Source of the DNA: GCA-2688775 sp035288865
GTDB lineage: Archaea > Nanobdellota > Nanobdellia > Woesearchaeales > GW2011-AR4
DNA: 64,000 bases
Reading direction: 5' to 3'
Assembly: GCA_035288865.1 (NCBI GenBank)
Contig: DATDZA010000012.1
Coordinates: 1 to 64,000, forward strand
The translations under genes were made by a program, and so were the position numbers. This document shows, in pieces, positions 8,453 through 17,510 of the stretch (the first letter of the stretch is position 1; each line of letters opens with the position of its first letter). The notes beneath the pieces were generated by a model. The model searched no databases and was not told where the DNA came from. It saw nothing but the letters and a program-made list of their open reading frames with translations.

Positions 8453-9348
8453 TAAAACTCCCCATGCCCCCCATTTGAATCTTCCATATAAGTTGGAATT
8501 TTACCAACCATTTCCAAAGGGACAAATGTGGATCTATTTTTGCCAACATGATAAAAATCAGCTGAAGGAACAGCTCCAGCGTATTTTTTAAGGCTCCTGA
8601 CAAATCGCGTGCCTGTCAATTGCGTGCGCCTTTTCGCTTCAGCGATTGATAAATATAATTTTCCATCTTTTTGTATTACTATTGGATAATCCATTTTCTT
8701 TTCAATTATCTCGTATGGGGCATCGGTAGTATTTACTTCTGCGTTAGTTAATGAACCAATATCAGAAATTATGCCACGATTCGGTAAAAAACGTTTTTTA
8801 ACATTGTCATAATCTGGCAAAGTAACACCTAACGCATTAAAAGTTTCCTGCGCAGTCCTATGGGACAGCGCACCATAACTGCGAATATCAACTTTTTTTC
8901 CTGTTTGGGCCATTTTATTCATCCACTCCAAGACTTCTTTTGCTGTTGGTGGTCTAGGAAAATTCAAATATTTTGTAAAATGATTGGTGAGGGCATTAAT
9001 TGCTCTGGCACTTGCGGCACATTCTTCCCACTCAATGTCTCCCAGCAAGACTTCCAATCTGGCCTCTCCATTCGTACTTGTTCTTGTAATGTATCTGGCA
9101 AGATTGGAGTATGCTTCTGGCTGCAACCTCACAGCTTCAGAAATCTTAATTCCATTTTTCCTAGCAACACTTTGAATGGTTTGACGTTCCAATCCGGGAA
9201 AAGGCATTGTGTGCTGGAGGATATCATACATTTTATCAGTTATATATCCTTTAATTCTGGCTTCGTCTACAACCTGCGGAATTATTGATGAAGGCTGCAG
9301 GCCTTGACTTCTAATTATATTAAACAAATCCCCAACATAATTTGTCAT
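8452..9348 (-). CDS. unknown protein embedded in the SUF operon
   Basis: 298 residues, no signal peptide or membrane segment. It lies between sufD (one base upstream) and sufS (overlapping TAATG), so it is translated as part of the operon. The sequence is helical with several short segments reminiscent of helix-turn-helix units (YLSIAEAKRRTQLTGTRFVRSL near the C-terminus; SYGALSHRTAQETFNALG in the middle), suggesting nucleic-acid binding, but no family was recognised. Two cysteines near residue 110 (ECAAS region) do not form a metal motif. It is not a known SUF component and may be an insertion of an orphan gene. Confidence 0.6.
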   Translation of the reverse strand: MTNYVGDLFNIIRSQGLQPSSIIPQVVDEARIKGYITDKMYDILQHTMPFPGLERQTIQSVARKNGIKISEAVRLQPEAYSNLARYITRTSTNGEARLEVLLGDIEWEECAASARAINALTNHFTKYLNFPRPPTAKEVLEWMNKMAQTGKKVDIRSYGALSHRTAQETFNALGVTLPDYDNVKKRFLPNRGIISDIGSLTNAEVNTTDAPYEIIEKKMDYPIVIQKDGKLYLSIAEAKRRTQLTGTRFVRSLKKYAGAVPSADFYHVGKNRSTFVPLEMVGKIPTYMEDSNGGHGEF

Positions 9349-9349
9349 T

Positions 9350-10561
9350 TTATTTCCTCACCAATTCCCTTATCTTTTCCCTTAATTCTTCTGATGGGAT
9401 TTTGTTTATCACAGGCTCGAAAAATCCCTCGATAATTAATTTCTCTGCGTCTTGGCGTGATAATCCACGCGCCATAAGATAAAATAAATGCTCTTCATCA
9501 ATCTGGCCGACTGTTGCGCCGTGGGATGCCTTGACATCGTTTGCATCAATCTTTAAGCTTGGGATTGAGTTTGCCAGCGTCTTATCGCCTAATTTTAATA
9601 TATGGTTTGCAAGATAAGAATTTGTTTTTTGCCCTTCTTTTGGAATTCTAATTAATCCCCGATAAACAGACGATGATTCATCTCTTAGAATTCCGTCAAC
9701 TAAAATGTCGTTTGTCGTGTTTTCCGCATTATGATAAACATTTGTTGTAAAATCAATATGCTCTTTTCCTTTGCCCATAAATATCCCGATGTTTCTGCAG
9801 TTTGAACCCTGCCCGCTAAAGATTGTGTCGATTCTTATCCTGTTTAATTTTCCGCCAAAACAGCCTGAAATCCAGTTGATTGAAGCGTTTCTGTCCGCAG
9901 TTCCGATAATGTTGGTAAAATTGTATACATTATTTGTCCAGTTGTTTAAATGATAGAAATTAATTCTTGAGTGTGTGTTTGCAAAAACTTCTGTAACGCA
10001 TGAGTTTAACTGCGCTCCCGCAGTTTCTTTGTTCGTGTATTGCTCTATAAAATCCAATTGTACATTTGATTCAACTATTATTAAATTATGCAAAATGCTG
10101 TTTGTTCCCCCAGCTTCAAAATCAACTCTGATCGGCTCTGTTAGTTCAATATTTTTTGGAACGTAAAGGAAAATTCCGTGATCAAAATATGCTGCCGACA
10201 AAGCAACAAACTTATCTTTTTCAGTTTTACATGATTTAAAGAAATAATTTAGTGCTGCCGGATATTTTTCAAGTGCTGAGTTAATGTCAGTCAAAATAAC
10301 CCCTTGACTTATCAAGCTCTCGCTTAATTCACTTGTTGATATTTTTACAGCTGATTCAAATGGTGCGAAATTTTCTAGTTTTAATTTTTCAATCTCAGTA
10401 TATCGCCAGTCCTCTCCCTTTTCATTTGGCATCGGGATAGAATTAAATGTTTCTAAATCATCTTCTTTTCTGCTTTTGGCAAAATCACTATTTTTTTGCG
10501 GTAATTCCTTCATAGGATTTTTCGAAATTAGATTCTCATGTTTAGTAATAGTATTAACCAT
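9350..10561 (-). CDS. sufD: SufD, Fe-S scaffold subunit
   Basis: 403 residues. It belongs to the SufB/SufD right-handed beta-helix family, recognised by the C-terminal core with the DVKASHGATVGQIDEEHLFYLMARGLS pattern at about 335-361 and the closing EGFFEP. SufD pairs with SufB and binds SufC; a conserved His in the ASHGA segment takes part in iron handling in bacteria. It follows sufB after 18 nt with a GGGGGT ribosome-binding site ahead of its ATG. The shorter, more diverged of the two paralogues is assigned SufD. Confidence 0.9.
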   Translation of the reverse strand: MVNTITKHENLISKNPMKELPQKNSDFAKSRKEDDLETFNSIPMPNEKGEDWRYTEIEKLKLENFAPFESAVKISTSELSESLISQGVILTDINSALEKYPAALNYFFKSCKTEKDKFVALSAAYFDHGIFLYVPKNIELTEPIRVDFEAGGTNSILHNLIIVESNVQLDFIEQYTNKETAGAQLNSCVTEVFANTHSRINFYHLNNWTNNVYNFTNIIGTADRNASINWISGCFGGKLNRIRIDTIFSGQGSNCRNIGIFMGKGKEHIDFTTNVYHNAENTTNDILVDGILRDESSSVYRGLIRIPKEGQKTNSYLANHILKLGDKTLANSIPSLKIDANDVKASHGATVGQIDEEHLFYLMARGLSRQDAEKLIIEGFFEPVINKIPSEELREKIRELVRK

Positions 10562-10579
10562 AAAATTTACCCCCGAAAA

Positions 10580-11983
10580 TTATCCTACAGAACCTTCCAT
10601 GCTCATTGCTATCAGTCTGTTCAATTCTATAGCATATTCCAGCGGCAATTCTTTTGTGAATGGCTCCATAAAACCAGAAACTATCATTGTCATTGCCTGA
10701 TCCTGAGACAGGCCCCTGCTCATCAAATAAAATAGCTGCTCTTCCCCTATTTTGCCGACTGTTGCCTCGTGCTCGATGTTGACATTCTTTTCATTTATTT
10801 CCATGTAAGGAACTGTGTCAGAAGCTGATTTGTCATCCAGAATCAAGGCGTCGCAGGTTACGTGAGATTTTACACCGTGGCAGCCCTCTGCAACTTTTAA
10901 TAAGCCGCGGTAAGTTGTTCTTCCTCCGTCTTTGCTGACTGATTTGGAAACAATTCTTGATGTGGTGTTTGGGGCGTAATGCAAAATTTTCCCTCCCGCA
11001 TCCTGATGCTGGCCTTTGCCTGCAAAAGCAACGCTCAAAATTTCTGCTCTTGCCCTTTCGCCCAAGAGATAGATACTCGGGTATTTCATAGTGATTTTCG
11101 AACCCAAATTGCCGTCTACCCAGAAAACTGTCGCATCTTCGTAAGCGAAAGCTCTTTTTGTTACAAGATTGTAAACATTGTTGCTCCAGTTTTGTATTGT
11201 TGTGTACTGTATCCTTGAGCCTTTCATTGCAATCAACTCAACAACTGCCGAGTGCAATGAGTCGCTTGAATAAACTGGGGCGGTGCAACCCTCGATATAA
11301 TGCACCGAGCTTCCGGGCTCTGCAATAATCAAAGTTCTTTCGAATTGCCCAGCATTCTTTGCATTAATCCTAAAATAGGCCTGCAGCGGCAAATCCACTT
11401 TCACGCCCTTAGGAACGTAAACAAAACTTCCGCCGGACCAAACAGCGCTGTTCAGCGCGGCAAGCTTGTTATCATTGTAAGGGATTACTGTACCAAAATA
11501 TTTTTTTACAATTTCAGGATATTGTTTTAATCCGTCATCCATTCCTAAAAATATAACTCCTTTATCTTCCAAATCCTTTCTTATTTTGTGGTACACCAAC
11601 TCGCTTTCATATTGCGCTCCGACTCCGCCCAGGAATTTCTGCTCTGCTTCCGGGATTCCCAGCTTGTTGAACGTATCTTTAATGTAAGCAGGAACATCTT
11701 CCCAATTAGTTTCCGACTTATTAGAGGGCTTGACATAATAATAAATATTCTCAAAATCAATAACATTAAGATTAGCGCCCCACTGCGGCATCGGCCTCTT
11801 CTTGTACTCCTCAAAGGATTTTAATCGGAAGTTGAGCATCCATTCTGGCTCTTTTTTCATCCTGGAAATTTCTTCAATCAATTCCTTGGTCAGGCCTTTG
11901 CCCGACTTGAACACGTAGTCTTCCTTGTCATGAAAACCATATTTTGTGTAATCTTTGTCAAATGTTTGTTCTGTTTGTGGCAT
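10580..11983 (-). CDS. sufB: SufB, Fe-S scaffold subunit
   Basis: 467 residues, typical SufB length. The N-terminal SufB segment (GLTKELIEEIS; EPEWMLNFRLKS) is followed by the conserved core (NSAVWSGGSFVYVPKGV) and the C-terminal NIEHEATVGKIGEEQLFYLMSRGLS region at about 407-433. SufB is the main cluster-building platform of SufBCD. It is the first gene of the seven-gene minus-strand SUF operon; a TATA-like TTTAAATA lies roughly 70 nt upstream. Confidence 0.95.
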   Translation of the reverse strand: MPQTEQTFDKDYTKYGFHDKEDYVFKSGKGLTKELIEEISRMKKEPEWMLNFRLKSFEEYKKRPMPQWGANLNVIDFENIYYYVKPSNKSETNWEDVPAYIKDTFNKLGIPEAEQKFLGGVGAQYESELVYHKIRKDLEDKGVIFLGMDDGLKQYPEIVKKYFGTVIPYNDNKLAALNSAVWSGGSFVYVPKGVKVDLPLQAYFRINAKNAGQFERTLIIAEPGSSVHYIEGCTAPVYSSDSLHSAVVELIAMKGSRIQYTTIQNWSNNVYNLVTKRAFAYEDATVFWVDGNLGSKITMKYPSIYLLGERARAEILSVAFAGKGQHQDAGGKILHYAPNTTSRIVSKSVSKDGGRTTYRGLLKVAEGCHGVKSHVTCDALILDDKSASDTVPYMEINEKNVNIEHEATVGKIGEEQLFYLMSRGLSQDQAMTMIVSGFMEPFTKELPLEYAIELNRLIAMSMEGSVG

Positions 11984-12151
11984 TTTAATAATTTAATTAT
12001 TTCTTATTTTTTTACACGAATCTTAATTTCCGACAAAAATAATTTAAATTATATTTAAAAACTCTTTTTAGATTATTTTTGAATATTTTACGTTATCGAA
12101 CTCCTGATTTTCCTCGCAATAGTTTATAAAACAAATTCAGTTATATACCTT

Positions 12152-12553
12152 TTAAGTTCTCACTTTTACTGCCAGCAGCCCTTCATCAAAGCATACATTG
12201 CAGGTTGACAGTTCTTTTGACTGCGAGCGATGCAGTTCACATAAAACTTTTCTGACTTTTGTGAGATTGCTTATTCTGTACATCTCCCCCATCAGCCTTT
12301 GCTTGCTGTTGCTGCCTGACAAAATTTTTTCCGCAGACTTTCGTATCTCATAAATAATATCCTCGCTGAACACAACTTCCTTTGCCCTTTTTGAGTGCTG
12401 GTACTGTGAAATTGCTGCTTCAGTTAGGCCCAACAATTTCGCTGCTTCTTTTTGATTCAGCTTATGTTCTTTAATGAAAATGCTTGCTAATTCCCTTCGT
12501 ATGGCAGGAATTATGTACCTAACTTCAATTTCTTGCGGCATAGTCTCTTGCAT
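12152..12553 (-). CDS. XRE-type regulator with a C-terminal CxxH...CxxC site; candidate SUF/Fe-S sensor
   Basis: 133 residues. An HTH of the Cro/XRE kind covers about 33-55 (NQKEAAKLLGLTEAAISQYQ). The C-terminal part carries C105-x2-H108 and C118-x2-C121, which could hold zinc or an Fe-S cluster; this is the archaeal COG2522-type layout. It lies directly upstream of, and on the same strand as, the SUF operon with about 170 nt between, so control of SUF by cluster or metal status is a reasonable inference. The ATG at 12553 fits a leaderless start 24 nt from the TATA box; an ATG at 12541 is possible. Confidence 0.7.
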   Translation of the reverse strand: MQETMPQEIEVRYIIPAIRRELASIFIKEHKLNQKEAAKLLGLTEAAISQYQHSKRAKEVVFSEDIIYEIRKSAEKILSGSNSKQRLMGEMYRISNLTKVRKVLCELHRSQSKELSTCNVCFDEGLLAVKVRT

Positions 12554-12556
12554 ATA

Positions 12557-12584
12557 CTTAACGATTGTTAAGGTGATATATAAA
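12557..12584 (-). promoter_or_regulatory. promoter of the XRE regulator with palindromic operator
   Basis: TATA box TTTATATA (minus strand, 12577-12584) and, between it and the start codon, the perfect inverted repeat CTTAAC-N4-GTTAAG at 12557-12572. A dimer bound here would cover the transcription start, the classic arrangement for self-repression. No equally good copy was seen ahead of sufB. Confidence 0.6.
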
Positions 12585-12676
12585 TCTTACGTGATTCGGG
12601 GTTCAAATATCAAATAACAAATAACACAACCTTTATATATAGTTATCATTATACAGTAGTAATTTAGGGTAATATC

Positions 12677-14308
12677 ATGTCAATCAAATCCACTATAATA
12701 TATATGTCAATTTTGTTATTCATAGCATTAGCTGCACACGCTGAAGAAGCAAACCATGTGCCGGCCCTAAACCCTATAGGCGGAAAGCAAATAGCTGAAG
12801 GCCAGTTGCTTGAATTTAATATAAGCGCCATAGATGAAGATAATGACACATTGGTTTTTGATACAAATGCAAGTTTTGGCACTTTTGACAAATCAACAGG
12901 ATCATTTTCATGGACGCCTTCTTTTGATGATGCAGGTCTTTATTTTATATTGTATAATGTAACTGACGGCAAAAACGGCTCAAGCTCTGAGATTATAAGG
13001 CTGAATGCAACCGACGCCATTCCGCCCGTAAACAGCACAAATCACATTCCAATATTAAATTTGATAGGCGGCAAACAAATCGAGGAAGGGGAATTATTGG
13101 AATTTAATATTACGGCTTCTGACCTTGATAATGACACTTTGACAGTTGGGACGAATGCTAGTATTGGAAATCTAAATTCTTCAAGCGGGCTTTTTACCTG
13201 GGCTCCGGGCTACAATGATTCAGGCTACTATTTTATAAAATTTTACGTAACAGATAGTTTAGACACCGCATTTGAAATTATTAGGTTGAATGTAACCGAT
13301 AAAGATATCCCGGAAAACACCTCGAATCACGCACCTGTATTGAACTTGATCGGTGGAAAGCAGATTTTAGAAGGGCACACGCTTGATTTTGTGATGAGCG
13401 CGACCGATGAAGATAATGACACATTGGTTTTTGATACAAATGCAAGTTTTGGGTTTTTGAACAGCACAACGGGCGAATTTACATGGACTACAAAATTTAC
13501 TGATGCAAATCTCTATTATGTCCTTCTTAACGTAACTGACGGTATAAGCTCAGCTACTGAAATAATCAGGCTTAACGTAACGGAAGCCGGCAACCAAAAT
13601 CCCATTTTATTTGTCATAGAGCCACGAGGGATTGGTGTGCAAGGCAACAGCAGTATATCATGGAACTCAAGCGATCCCGACAATGATTCATTGAGCTTTG
13701 CTGATTACATAACAAAACGAATCTATGACGAAAATAACACAGTAATAGGAGAAAGCCGAACTAAAGTCTGTGACACTACGCAAAATCAATGCACTTTTGA
13801 CAGTACCCTATTTCCTAACGGAATCTATGTAGCTATCGTCGTTGCAAATGACAGCCTAAATCTTACAGAAAGCTACAGCAACGATTTTCTGATAAATAAT
13901 CCAGCCATTAATGATAGTAACTATACCAACGAAACAGGCAGTCAAGAGTCAAACAATGATCAGCAATCTGGACAAAGCAATAACCAAATAGTTTATGGTG
14001 GGTCACGCACATTTACAAATGAAGCCAGCAAAATGTATATTCCTGATAAATATGTTCCGTCAGCCACGGCAATTCCAAATGAAGAAATCAAAAACTCAAC
14101 CGATGGCCAGCAGGACAGTCAGGATAAAGCAGTAGTTGAGTTAAATAATGAACCTCGATCGAGCGAGATAAGTCAAGATACTGCCGGGAACCAAATAAGC
14201 GGAGCTGTTGTGTCGCAAGCCACAGGCAGGAATATACTTCTCGCAATTATTATACTGGTTATTTTTGCCGGTATATATTCTTTTTATACGTACAAAATCA
14301 AATATTAG
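12677..14308 (+). CDS. cell-surface protein with three Ig/cadherin-like repeats and C-terminal membrane anchor
   Basis: 543 residues. Signal peptide about 1-22 (ending AAHAEE). Three repeats of about 95 residues, each opening with NHxPxLNxIGGKQIxEG and containing D-x-DNDTL and an N-V-T-D close, match He_PIG/cadherin-like Ig domains. A fourth beta domain and a Ser/Asn-rich linker follow, then a single membrane helix near 515-538. Many N-glycosylation sequons (NDT, NAS, NVT, NGS) agree with an S-layer-associated glycoprotein. A TATA box (12632-12640) stands about 40 nt upstream. The first and third repeats share 47 identical bases. Confidence 0.75.
   Translation: MSIKSTIIYMSILLFIALAAHAEEANHVPALNPIGGKQIAEGQLLEFNISAIDEDNDTLVFDTNASFGTFDKSTGSFSWTPSFDDAGLYFILYNVTDGKNGSSSEIIRLNATDAIPPVNSTNHIPILNLIGGKQIEEGELLEFNITASDLDNDTLTVGTNASIGNLNSSSGLFTWAPGYNDSGYYFIKFYVTDSLDTAFEIIRLNVTDKDIPENTSNHAPVLNLIGGKQILEGHTLDFVMSATDEDNDTLVFDTNASFGFLNSTTGEFTWTTKFTDANLYYVLLNVTDGISSATEIIRLNVTEAGNQNPILFVIEPRGIGVQGNSSISWNSSDPDNDSLSFADYITKRIYDENNTVIGESRTKVCDTTQNQCTFDSTLFPNGIYVAIVVANDSLNLTESYSNDFLINNPAINDSNYTNETGSQESNNDQQSGQSNNQIVYGGSRTFTNEASKMYIPDKYVPSATAIPNEEIKNSTDGQQDSQDKAVVELNNEPRSSEISQDTAGNQISGAVVSQATGRNILLAIIILVIFAGIYSFYTYKIKY
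12833..12879 (+). repeat. 47-bp direct repeat inside the Ig-repeat gene, copy 1
   Basis: Identical base for base to 13406-13452, including third codon positions, while the surrounding repeat units have drifted. It encodes the calcium-loop-like DEDNDTLVFDTNASFG. Confidence 0.9.
13406..13452 (+). repeat. 47-bp direct repeat inside the Ig-repeat gene, copy 2
   Basis: Second copy of the exact repeat at 12833-12879, located in the third Ig-like unit. The middle unit (around 13120-13170) is clearly diverged. Confidence 0.9.
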
Positions 14309-14499
14309 AATCAACTGAAAATTTTCAATTGTTAATTCTTAATTTATGATGCATGATATTTTCTATAAGTCATTATGGACACAGCAGTAATAATAGTTTA
14401 TAGAAATTATTTTTTATCTTTTGCACAAATTATTTTTTTATAATTTAAGGGTTCTTATCAACAACTAACTTAGTTGTGGAAAAAATAATCAGCCAGAAT

Positions 14500-14964
14500 T
14501 CAAGCCAGAATAAAATTTACAGCAAAATGAACGAAAACTCCCAAAACTGCGCCTGCCAAAACATCCCTGATATCGTGTTTTCTCAGATAAACCCTTGAAT
14601 ATAAAACTCCAAGCGCAAGCACGGCCAAAATAACTGAAATTATCATGTTATTAAAATAATAAACAAAAAACACCGTCAGGAAACCAGTTCTTGCAGCATG
14701 CAGACTCGGGAAAGAAGCAGCATCTATCTTTTCTATTATATTATTATAAGCAAATTTATCAGGCCTGTTTTTGAAGTAAACCAGTCTAATAATTACAGTA
14801 ACGAAGTACATTAGGATTATGCCAATAAATAATTTTGCTAGAGAAGAGTAATTATTCAATGCAAAAAATAATATCATCAAAAAAATATAAAAAATCAGGC
14901 TGCCGAGCGCAGAGATGTCACGCATAATATCACGTTTCTGCCTTAAAGCGAATTCGGATTGCAC
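14500..14964 (-). CDS. PAP2-superfamily membrane phosphatase
   Basis: 154 residues, four to five membrane helices. The three acid-phosphatase motifs are visible: an R-x6-RP version of motif 1 (RLVYFKNRP), PSLH for motif 2 (usual PSGH), and SRVYLRKHDIRD for motif 3 with its catalytic His and Asp. Such enzymes remove phosphate from lipid or isoprenoid phosphates at the membrane. The Lys-to-Arg change in motif 1 and Gly-to-Leu in motif 2 are conservative. The natural substrate is not known. Confidence 0.8.
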   Translation of the reverse strand: MQSEFALRQKRDIMRDISALGSLIFYIFLMILFFALNNYSSLAKLFIGIILMYFVTVIIRLVYFKNRPDKFAYNNIIEKIDAASFPSLHAARTGFLTVFFVYYFNNMIISVILAVLALGVLYSRVYLRKHDIRDVLAGAVLGVFVHFAVNFILA

Positions 14965-15064
14965 AAATGTTGAGTTTAATGGGTTATATAAAAATGTTGC
15001 TGGCTGAATAATTTATCATTTAGGAATAGTAACATTTTAAAGGAGTGCGTGTTCATCTAACACA

Positions 15065-15712
15065 ATGGAGCCATCGTTGGAATTATTTCTGCAATCTAGC
15101 TTGCTAGATACTCAAAAAGGCAGGCGCACAATGGCAGTAGGAGTTAAAAACTATCTTTTGAGATTAAGAACCTACGAAGATTACTTGAGTCAAGACCCGG
15201 CAGATGTTGAAAAAGTTTCAAAAATTGCCCACAAACTGCTAGGCATCGAGCAATCTCTTTTAGATGATGTTTTAAGAAACCTCTATGATTTGAATATGTG
15301 GGGAGGTGAAGTTTTAAGAGCAAATCGCTACACTAACGGAAGCAGCAAAAAATCACTGATATGCGAGACTGACTTTTTTATGCACGCGTTGCAAAATTCT
15401 GTACTGTTATATAGAATAACTTATGACATATCAAGGGCAGAAGATTGGTATTACCATGCCCGAACAGCCGCTCTGGCAGCCGAAGAATTTGACTTGAATT
15501 TAGCCGCAGAATGTATGGCTATTGCAGGTGATGGGGCTTTTATCTTATCCGAAAGGACGTATTACGGCACAAAGAAAAAATGGCAAAAAAGAGCCATTGA
15601 TTGTTATGATAATTATCTGAATTTACATGAAAAAAGAGCTGATTACGATTTAGAAACTTTTAACGATATATTAAAACTGAGGCTAACTCTAGCGCAATCA
15701 ATTGAAAGTTAG
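15065..15712 (+). CDS. orphan all-helical protein
   Basis: 215 residues, predicted almost entirely helical with paired amphipathic helices (EDWYYHARTAALAAEEFDL; CMAIAGDGAFILSER) that resemble TPR-like repeats. No signal peptide or membrane span. The small protein at 50466-50825 has a comparable helical-repeat look. It stands alone between a phosphatase on the other strand and the E1-like gene 43 nt downstream. No family was recognised. Confidence 0.5.
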   Translation: MEPSLELFLQSSLLDTQKGRRTMAVGVKNYLLRLRTYEDYLSQDPADVEKVSKIAHKLLGIEQSLLDDVLRNLYDLNMWGGEVLRANRYTNGSSKKSLICETDFFMHALQNSVLLYRITYDISRAEDWYYHARTAALAAEEFDLNLAAECMAIAGDGAFILSERTYYGTKKKWQKRAIDCYDNYLNLHEKRADYDLETFNDILKLRLTLAQSIES

Positions 15713-15755
15713 GTAATTCTAAACCTTTAAATAAACTCTAAATTAACCTAAACTT

Positions 15756-16742
15756 ATGAGGTATTTACGTCAAGAGATTTTCACAGAAATAGGAAAAAAA
15801 GGGCAACAAAAATTAAGAAAAAGCACTGTTGCAATAATAGGATTAGGCGCATTAGGGAGTGTTTCCGCTGAACTGTTAACAAGGGCCGGAATTGGACACT
15901 TAATTTTACTTGACAGGGATATTGTTGAATTGTCAAATTTGCAGCGGCAGAGTTTATATGATGAATCTGATATTGGAAAGCCTAAAGCAATAGCAGCAAG
16001 GAAAAAATTAAAGGAGATTAATTCAGAAGTCAATATTGATTTTCTTATTGATGATTTAAATTGTAATAATGTCGGAAAAATAATTAACGCTAAAAATATA
16101 AATTTAATTTTAGATTGCACAGATAACCTTGAGACAAGATTTTTAATCAATGATTTTTCAATCAAATACGAAATTCCATTCATATACTCGTCTGCAGTAG
16201 GAAGCAAAGGTTATACTTTTAATGTTGTTCCAGGAAAAAAAAATCCATGCCTGAAATGTTTCCTGAAAGAAGCTGCACAGCTGGATACTTGCGAAACAGT
16301 GGGAGTGGTGAACACGATAACGCACATAATTCCGTCAGTTCAGGTAAATGAAGCAATTAAAATAGTATTAAATAAGGATTACGAAAAAAAATTATTGTTT
16401 TTTGATATCTGGAAAAATAAATTAATAAAAATAAAGATTAACAAAAATAAAAAATGTGAATGCTGCGTAAAAAATAATTTTGAATATTTGAGCGGGAAAA
16501 AATCTTCAAAAACAATTAAAATGTGCGGGAATGATATTTTTCAGATTAAAAATAAATCAATCGATAAAAAAGAATTTGATAATTTAAAAAATAGATTAAA
16601 GAAAATCGGGAAAGTTATAGATTTTGGTTACTGCGTTAATTTTGAAAATAAAATCACGATTTTTCAAGACGGGAGGGCTTTGATAAAAGCAAAGGATGAG
16701 AAAGAAGCGAAGTCTTTGTATTCTAAGTTTGTTGGGAATTAG
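15756..16742 (+). CDS. E1-like adenylyltransferase (ThiF/MoeB/UbaA family)
   Basis: 328 residues. The Rossmann nucleotide loop is G29-L-G-A-L-G34, followed by Asp53/Asp55 and NLQRQ (61-65) with the arginine that activates the ubiquitin-like C-terminus. Zinc ligands are C165-x2-C168 and the C234/C236/C237 group; Cys179 (DTCETVGV) is in the place of the catalytic thiol. The last 80 residues form an extra domain not found in MoeB. The enzyme adenylates the C-terminal glycine of a small sulfur carrier or ubiquitin-like protein (tRNA thiolation, thiamine or molybdopterin). No carrier gene is adjacent, so the pathway is open. Confidence 0.85.
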   Translation: MRYLRQEIFTEIGKKGQQKLRKSTVAIIGLGALGSVSAELLTRAGIGHLILLDRDIVELSNLQRQSLYDESDIGKPKAIAARKKLKEINSEVNIDFLIDDLNCNNVGKIINAKNINLILDCTDNLETRFLINDFSIKYEIPFIYSSAVGSKGYTFNVVPGKKNPCLKCFLKEAAQLDTCETVGVVNTITHIIPSVQVNEAIKIVLNKDYEKKLLFFDIWKNKLIKIKINKNKKCECCVKNNFEYLSGKKSSKTIKMCGNDIFQIKNKSIDKKEFDNLKNRLKKIGKVIDFGYCVNFENKITIFQDGRALIKAKDEKEAKSLYSKFVGN

Positions 16743-16750
16743 ATTCAGAA

Positions 16751-16784
16751 AAATATATATAGTACTTAAGTATATAAGTACTTA
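16751..16784 (+). promoter_or_regulatory. vapBC promoter/operator of three tandem octamers
   Basis: Behind an ATATATATA element, the octamers AGTACTTA (16761-16768), AGTATATA (16769-16776) and AGTACTTA (16777-16784) run head to tail straight into the vapB start codon. AGTACT is itself a palindrome, so the outer two copies make a two-site operator 16 bp apart, typical for self-regulated antitoxins. Confidence 0.6.
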
Positions 16785-17050
16785 TGGTATTAAAAGTCGA
16801 GTTGGAAAAGGAATTAGAGCATAAATTCAGGGAAACTGCTATGAAAAAATTTGGATATTCAAGAGGATCTATCCAAAAAGCATCAAAAGAGGCATTAATA
16901 ATCTGGATGAGCCAGCAATCTACAAGAGTCCCTAAAGTAGAAGATCCATTTAAATTAGTAAGGGGAATGTTAAAGGATTTAAAAGGTAAGACAACATCTG
17001 TTGGATTACAGCACGAGGCTACCAAATTATGGGCGAAGAAATATTTATAG
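16784..17050 (+). CDS. vapB: VapB-like antitoxin
   Basis: 88 residues. The N-terminal part (VELEKELEHKFRETAMKKFGYSRGSIQKASKEALIIW, broken here by its length over residues 4-40) has the strand-helix-helix shape of a ribbon-helix-helix DNA-binding domain with the KKFGYSRG turn common in archaeal VapB. The C-terminal part should wrap the toxin. It overlaps vapC by 22 nt and has a leaderless start at the end of the operator. Confidence 0.75.
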   Translation: MVLKVELEKELEHKFRETAMKKFGYSRGSIQKASKEALIIWMSQQSTRVPKVEDPFKLVRGMLKDLKGKTTSVGLQHEATKLWAKKYL

Positions 17051-17436
17051 ATGCAAATATTTTTCTTGAAATTTTTTTTGATGATGCAAAAGCAGAAGTA
17101 TGTGAAAAATTTCTGAAATCTCTGAATGCCGATGAAAAAATCGGGTACACCAGCGATTTTTTGATTTACGCTTGCATTATCGTAATGGAAAATAAATATA
17201 AGGATACTAAAAGAATGGAAAATGCACTAATATTTTTTAAAAATTGCCCAAACTTAAAAATTGTAAGGCCATCTTTTGATGAATTGAATTATGCAATAGA
17301 GATATCCAAAATTGAAAAATTAGATTTTGACGACAGCCTAGTTGTTGCTTGCATGAGGAATTATGGAATCAAAGGACTAGCCTCATTGGATAGGCATTTT
17401 GACAAGGTGAAAGGAATTGAAAAAGTTAAGATTTGA
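17029..17436 (+). CDS. vapC: VapC toxin, PIN-domain ribonuclease
   Basis: 135 residues. Acidic PIN residues are all visible: Asp8 in IFIDANIF, a mid-protein glutamate (VMENKY), an Asp in KLDFDDSLVVA and the last in LASLDRHFD. VapC toxins are Mg2+-dependent RNases, often cutting initiator tRNA or rRNA loops when the antitoxin is degraded. The 22-nt overlap with vapB is a standard toxin-antitoxin organisation. Confidence 0.85.
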   Translation: MGEEIFIDANIFLEIFFDDAKAEVCEKFLKSLNADEKIGYTSDFLIYACIIVMENKYKDTKRMENALIFFKNCPNLKIVRPSFDELNYAIEISKIEKLDFDDSLVVACMRNYGIKGLASLDRHFDKVKGIEKVKI

Positions 17437-17510
17437 GTGAGTCAAGATAACTACGGCCTAATCGATATATTTAAATCCGTTCTTTATAGCAACCCAAAAA
17501 TTGGTTCACT

